DNA from: Bacteroidota bacterium
GTDB lineage: Bacteria > Bacteroidota > Bacteroidia > AKYH767-A > OLB10
DNA: 64,000 nucleotides
Assembly: GCA_023251535.1 (NCBI GenBank)
Contig: JAHEYP010000005.1
Coordinates: 62,001-126,000, forward strand
Direction: 5' to 3'
Made by a program: the position numbers and the translations under genes. The notes below the pieces were generated by a model, which made no database searches, was not told where the DNA came from, and saw nothing but the letters and a program-made list of their open reading frames with translations. Below, in pieces: positions 61,280 through 64,000 of this stretch (the first letter of the stretch is position 1; each line of letters starts with the position of its first letter).

Positions 61280-64000
61280 ATGAAACAACAAAAACAGGAG
61301 TTAAAAAGATTGCCGTTACAAATCTTTGCGCTGTTAGTACTTCTTACAGGAAGTTACACAGCCAAGAGTCAGAATTGGTATCCAAACAACTACTGGACAT
61401 TTGATGGCTCAAATGCTTTAACGGATTCAATGGGAAATTCGGATTTAAATCCGTCGTACTATCAGTCAACTTATGCAATTAGTCCCGCTTCGTCAACAAC
61501 TGGAGTAGGCAAATACCTTACTTTAACAAATACCGCTAAACTCATAGTAGCATCTAGCCCATTACCGGCTGATTCAGGAGTTACGGTAGAATTTTTATTT
61601 AGAGCTGGTGCAAATATTAATTCACCTGTTCAATTCTTCAGCCGTCGCGATGGCGCAATAAACCTAAGGCTATATTTCCCTTACATTCGATTTACTACTA
61701 AGAGTATTCCAACCGGATCTTCTACTGCTGTTACAGACAATTTAGATATTCAATTGGAAGCGATTGGAAGAGGGTCATATAACTACTTCGTTGATAATAA
61801 CTGGCATCACATCGTTTTTAAATATGATGCCAAAAACGGAACAAAAGAAGTTTGGGTTGACGGACAATTGCCTGCTGGTTTCAGTAAGACTTTAGCAAAA
61901 GGAAGTATTCCTGCAAACGCATCAAGTCCTAATAGTAACATTTGCGACATAAACACAATCACTGACTACACAAAATATGTTGGAGATCTCGATGAAATTG
62001 CTGCATACAAGTATGCACTTCCTTCAACGATGATTTACAAACATTACACGGAATTCACACAGAAGAAGCACTATTCATTCGCAAACTCTACAGTTGCTGC
62101 TCCGGCAGCGGCATCGATTGTTGGAAGTCTGAATATAAATGAATTTGCTCCTGGACATCCGACTCCTACCGTAGATGCCTTGACACAGCTTAAAACTTTC
62201 CCTGCAGCAAGAGCATTACCTTCTTCAACATTATTTCCGAATACAATGATTTTCAATCCTGCTCACGTAGCAGGTGATGGAACTGCATCATATAGCACTA
62301 GTACATTGGTGCAAAGAAGTAAAGAAGTACAAAAGGAATTAGTCACAAACTTCTATTATGCACTTTTAGTGTCGAGCAATACGCATAGTGTTGCTGACTT
62401 TGGCGATACAAATACTTATGATGGTGCATGGATTAAAATGGCGAACCTTAATCCATCATGGAAGACTTCAGCTAACTCATATTGGGAGCAATTAAGTCCT
62501 CAAGGAATTGGAAAAGCTTCTACTGAACCATACATCAAATGTGAATGTATGCCAGCTGCATCGTACTTAAGAAATTCATCGGGTCAATATATCGATCGCT
62601 ATGGTAATGTTATTACTACCTCAAAAGTAGTAAGTCCTGAATCAGCGTTGGATTCATTAAAATTTGACGGACAAACAATGCGCTACTATCTTGATCAGTT
62701 AACGAAGAAAATGACGCGTCCGTTAAACACGTTATTTGAAAACGGTGAAGTAATTACAAACTGGACAAGCACTGGTTTACAGAAAGACCCTACTGTACTT
62801 GCTGCATTTAACGCAAGCGGATTAGGCGATTGGTCAAAATATTCAGGCAGAGGAATGAAACGATTAACTACTGCTTACACGAATGAATTTTTATCATTAC
62901 CTGCTCTTGCTAATACACGTTTCAGCCATTATTATTTAAACGGACATCCGCAATACAGCTGGAACTGGTCAGAAACCCGCACGATAAACTCTCTTGTTAA
63001 CGGTCAACGTTATTCATCAGGAGATATCTATATGCAACGTCCAAACATTTGGAGATACTGGCAAGGTGCTGCACATGGATGGCAATTTATAGTTGACAGT
63101 CGCTTTACTGAAATAAGTTTAGGTGATAAATTATTTGCGCCTTATGTTTCTCCGGGTTGGGTCGACGAAGAGCTTATCCCTCGTCCTGCACAATGGTTAG
63201 GCTTCTTAAAAGTAATTGCAATGAGTGGAGCAGAATATTTCCAAACAGGATATTTTGTTACGAAGCAACCATACCAAAACCCGAACAACTATGTTTGGCA
63301 GATGGCACTTCCGGGATATGCTGAAGCAATCACTACTCGCTACGAAGATTTAATGTTTAATGGTAGTTTGATGAACGGAGATGTTCCTGCAGACGCAGCT
63401 TCAAATCCAAATCAACCTGGTTATTCTTTCTATGCAGGTGATGTAACGAAATTAGTTGTCGGAAGGAAACACAATACGCTTAACAAATATGCATTAACAG
63501 GTACAATTCAACCTAACTCAAACATGGTTGGGAATGCTCCTTTAAGCGGTGTTGCGTCAATTAAACTGAACGGACAAACATTAAAGTTCAATATTCGTCG
63601 TCAAGGAAGTACTTATATTTATGACAACACGAATACTGCCTCTCCTGTATTTTATCAACTTGATTTGTGGCATGAAGAAACTCACCCTTACTATTGGAGC
63701 AAAAACTTCAACTTAGAAGGTGAATTATTCGACAACACTACATCAACAAGTGCAGAAATAAGAACATATGTTCCAGCAGGAACTGTTGCAGGAGACTATA
63801 CTAATTTCACTTCTTGTGTAGGATTCAAATCGGTTGGAGTTGTAGAATACAATTTCGTTCCTAGAGGAACAGCAGCTACTCAATATGTATGGGTTAGAGC
63901 GAGAAGTAAAACAGGAACTAACACTGGATTTACCATCTCTCTTGACGGAACAACTACTAATAGTATTACTTGTGTTAAAGACACTAACTGGACATGGTAT
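61280..64000 (+). CDS. Large secreted protein with LamG-like N-terminus, 3' end outside the window
   Basis: An open frame of 907 codons from ATG 61280 to the window end, missed by the ORF track for lack of a stop. Signal peptide MKQQKQELKRLPLQIFALLVLLTGSYTAKSQ. Residues about 30-255 look like a LamG/concanavalin-A-like fold (SGVTVEFLFRAGANINSPVQF, NWHHIVFKYDAKNGTKEVWVDGQ, VGDLDEIAAYKYAL). The following ~350 residues are rich in Trp and Tyr (SPQGIGKASTEPYIKCECMP, NIWRYWQGAAHGWQFIVDSR, RPAQWLGFLKVIAMSGAEYFQTGY) and resemble a TIM-barrel or hydrolase-like domain that I cannot name; beta-rich modules follow. Probably a surface glycan-binding or glycan-degrading protein and likely a T9SS cargo, but its C-terminus is not visible. 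Confidence 0.85.
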   Translation, partial: MKQQKQELKRLPLQIFALLVLLTGSYTAKSQNWYPNNYWTFDGSNALTDSMGNSDLNPSYYQSTYAISPASSTTGVGKYLTLTNTAKLIVASSPLPADSGVTVEFLFRAGANINSPVQFFSRRDGAINLRLYFPYIRFTTKSIPTGSSTAVTDNLDIQLEAIGRGSYNYFVDNNWHHIVFKYDAKNGTKEVWVDGQLPAGFSKTLAKGSIPANASSPNSNICDINTITDYTKYVGDLDEIAAYKYALPSTMIYKHYTEFTQKKHYSFANSTVAAPAAASIVGSLNINEFAPGHPTPTVDALTQLKTFPAARALPSSTLFPNTMIFNPAHVAGDGTASYSTSTLVQRSKEVQKELVTNFYYALLVSSNTHSVADFGDTNTYDGAWIKMANLNPSWKTSANSYWEQLSPQGIGKASTEPYIKCECMPAASYLRNSSGQYIDRYGNVITTSKVVSPESALDSLKFDGQTMRYYLDQLTKKMTRPLNTLFENGEVITNWTSTGLQKDPTVLAAFNASGLGDWSKYSGRGMKRLTTAYTNEFLSLPALANTRFSHYYLNGHPQYSWNWSETRTINSLVNGQRYSSGDIYMQRPNIWRYWQGAAHGWQFIVDSRFTEISLGDKLFAPYVSPGWVDEELIPRPAQWLGFLKVIAMSGAEYFQTGYFVTKQPYQNPNNYVWQMALPGYAEAITTRYEDLMFNGSLMNGDVPADAASNPNQPGYSFYAGDVTKLVVGRKHNTLNKYALTGTIQPNSNMVGNAPLSGVASIKLNGQTLKFNIRRQGSTYIYDNTNTASPVFYQLDLWHEETHPYYWSKNFNLEGELFDNTTSTSAEIRTYVPAGTVAGDYTNFTSCVGFKSVGVVEYNFVPRGTAATQYVWVRARSKTGTNTGFTISLDGTTTNSITCVKDTNWTWY

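Noticed and set aside
61009-61404. 131-residue ORF in the track
   Set aside because: It starts in non-coding sequence, ends inside the LamG-domain gene in a different frame and has no domain or plausible composition.
1-64000. tRNA genes, rRNA, CRISPR arrays, insertion sequences or prophage
   Set aside because: I saw no cloverleaf with a TTC loop, no regular spaced repeats and no transposase, integrase or phage protein.

Overview
The window is a chromosomal segment of an AT-rich member of the Bacteroidota. Three kinds of evidence point there. Type IX secretion (T9SS) C-terminal sorting domains occur on several large secreted proteins. Promoters carry the Bacteroidota -7 element TAnnTTTG and almost no gene has a Shine-Dalgarno sequence. 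The families are typical of the phylum: PorX, SprB repeats, fused LpxC/FabZ, fused E1 alpha/beta, Omp28-like lipoproteins and a carboxypeptidase-D-like TonB receptor. The exact order cannot be fixed from the sequence. I see no tRNA, rRNA, CRISPR array, insertion sequence or prophage. Both the first gene (hutH) and the last (a large LamG-domain secreted protein) are cut by the window ends.

Layout. 1-4.7 kb (minus strand): hutH, hisS and the ABC-F factor ettA. 4.7-9.1 kb: a convergent pair of T9SS cargo proteins, a subtilase and an FG-GAP/VCBS protein. 9.1-14.7 kb: UbiA-type prenyltransferase, fused 2-oxoacid dehydrogenase E1, murQ, an unknown protein and an RlpA-like protein. 14.7-20.4 kb: two Nudix hydrolases, two tandem paralogous Omp28-like lipoproteins, an ABC exporter and a TonB-C-like secreted protein. 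20.5-24.3 kb: clpB and a ureohydrolase. 24.3-36.8 kb: a phosphate-starvation locus. 36.8-42.9 kb: suhB-lgt-mtaB, a family 5 solute-binding lipoprotein and a PD40 repeat protein. 42.9-52.8 kb: an ECF sigma factor with a small partner, a 1500-residue SprB-repeat adhesin-like T9SS cargo, nth and the operon porX-tsaE-ald. 52.9-58.1 kb: an HD phosphohydrolase and the lipid A operon lpxD-lpxC/fabZ-lpxA-ABC ATPase. 58.1-64 kb: a sulfotransferase, small proteins, a minimal type B sorting-domain protein and the start of a large secreted protein, with two long non-coding gaps.

The most notable system is the phosphate locus. A PhoB/PhoR-like pair is divergent from a TonB-dependent receptor. This is followed by a beta-helix-like surface lipoprotein, a phosphate-selective porin, pstS, pstC, pstA, pstB and phoU. 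Upstream of the receptor, the lipoprotein and the porin I find 7-base direct repeats (best form CTTAACA) with an exact 11-base period. By hand count, all three arrays start exactly 53 bases before the first base of the TTTG/CTTG part of a degenerate -7 element. The regulator's own promoter carries two repeats in the same register on the other strand. This looks like a Bacteroidota counterpart of the Pho box that takes the place of the -33 element. It would place the TonB receptor and the lipoprotein, whose substrate is unknown, in the phosphate regulon. PstC also carries an extra periplasmic segment that resembles part of PstS.

Other recurring structure includes four convergent gene pairs whose stop codons interlock in one TTAA/TTAG tetranucleotide, bidirectional terminators that overlap both stop codons, and several genes with a -7 element so close to the start codon that the transcript would be nearly leaderless.
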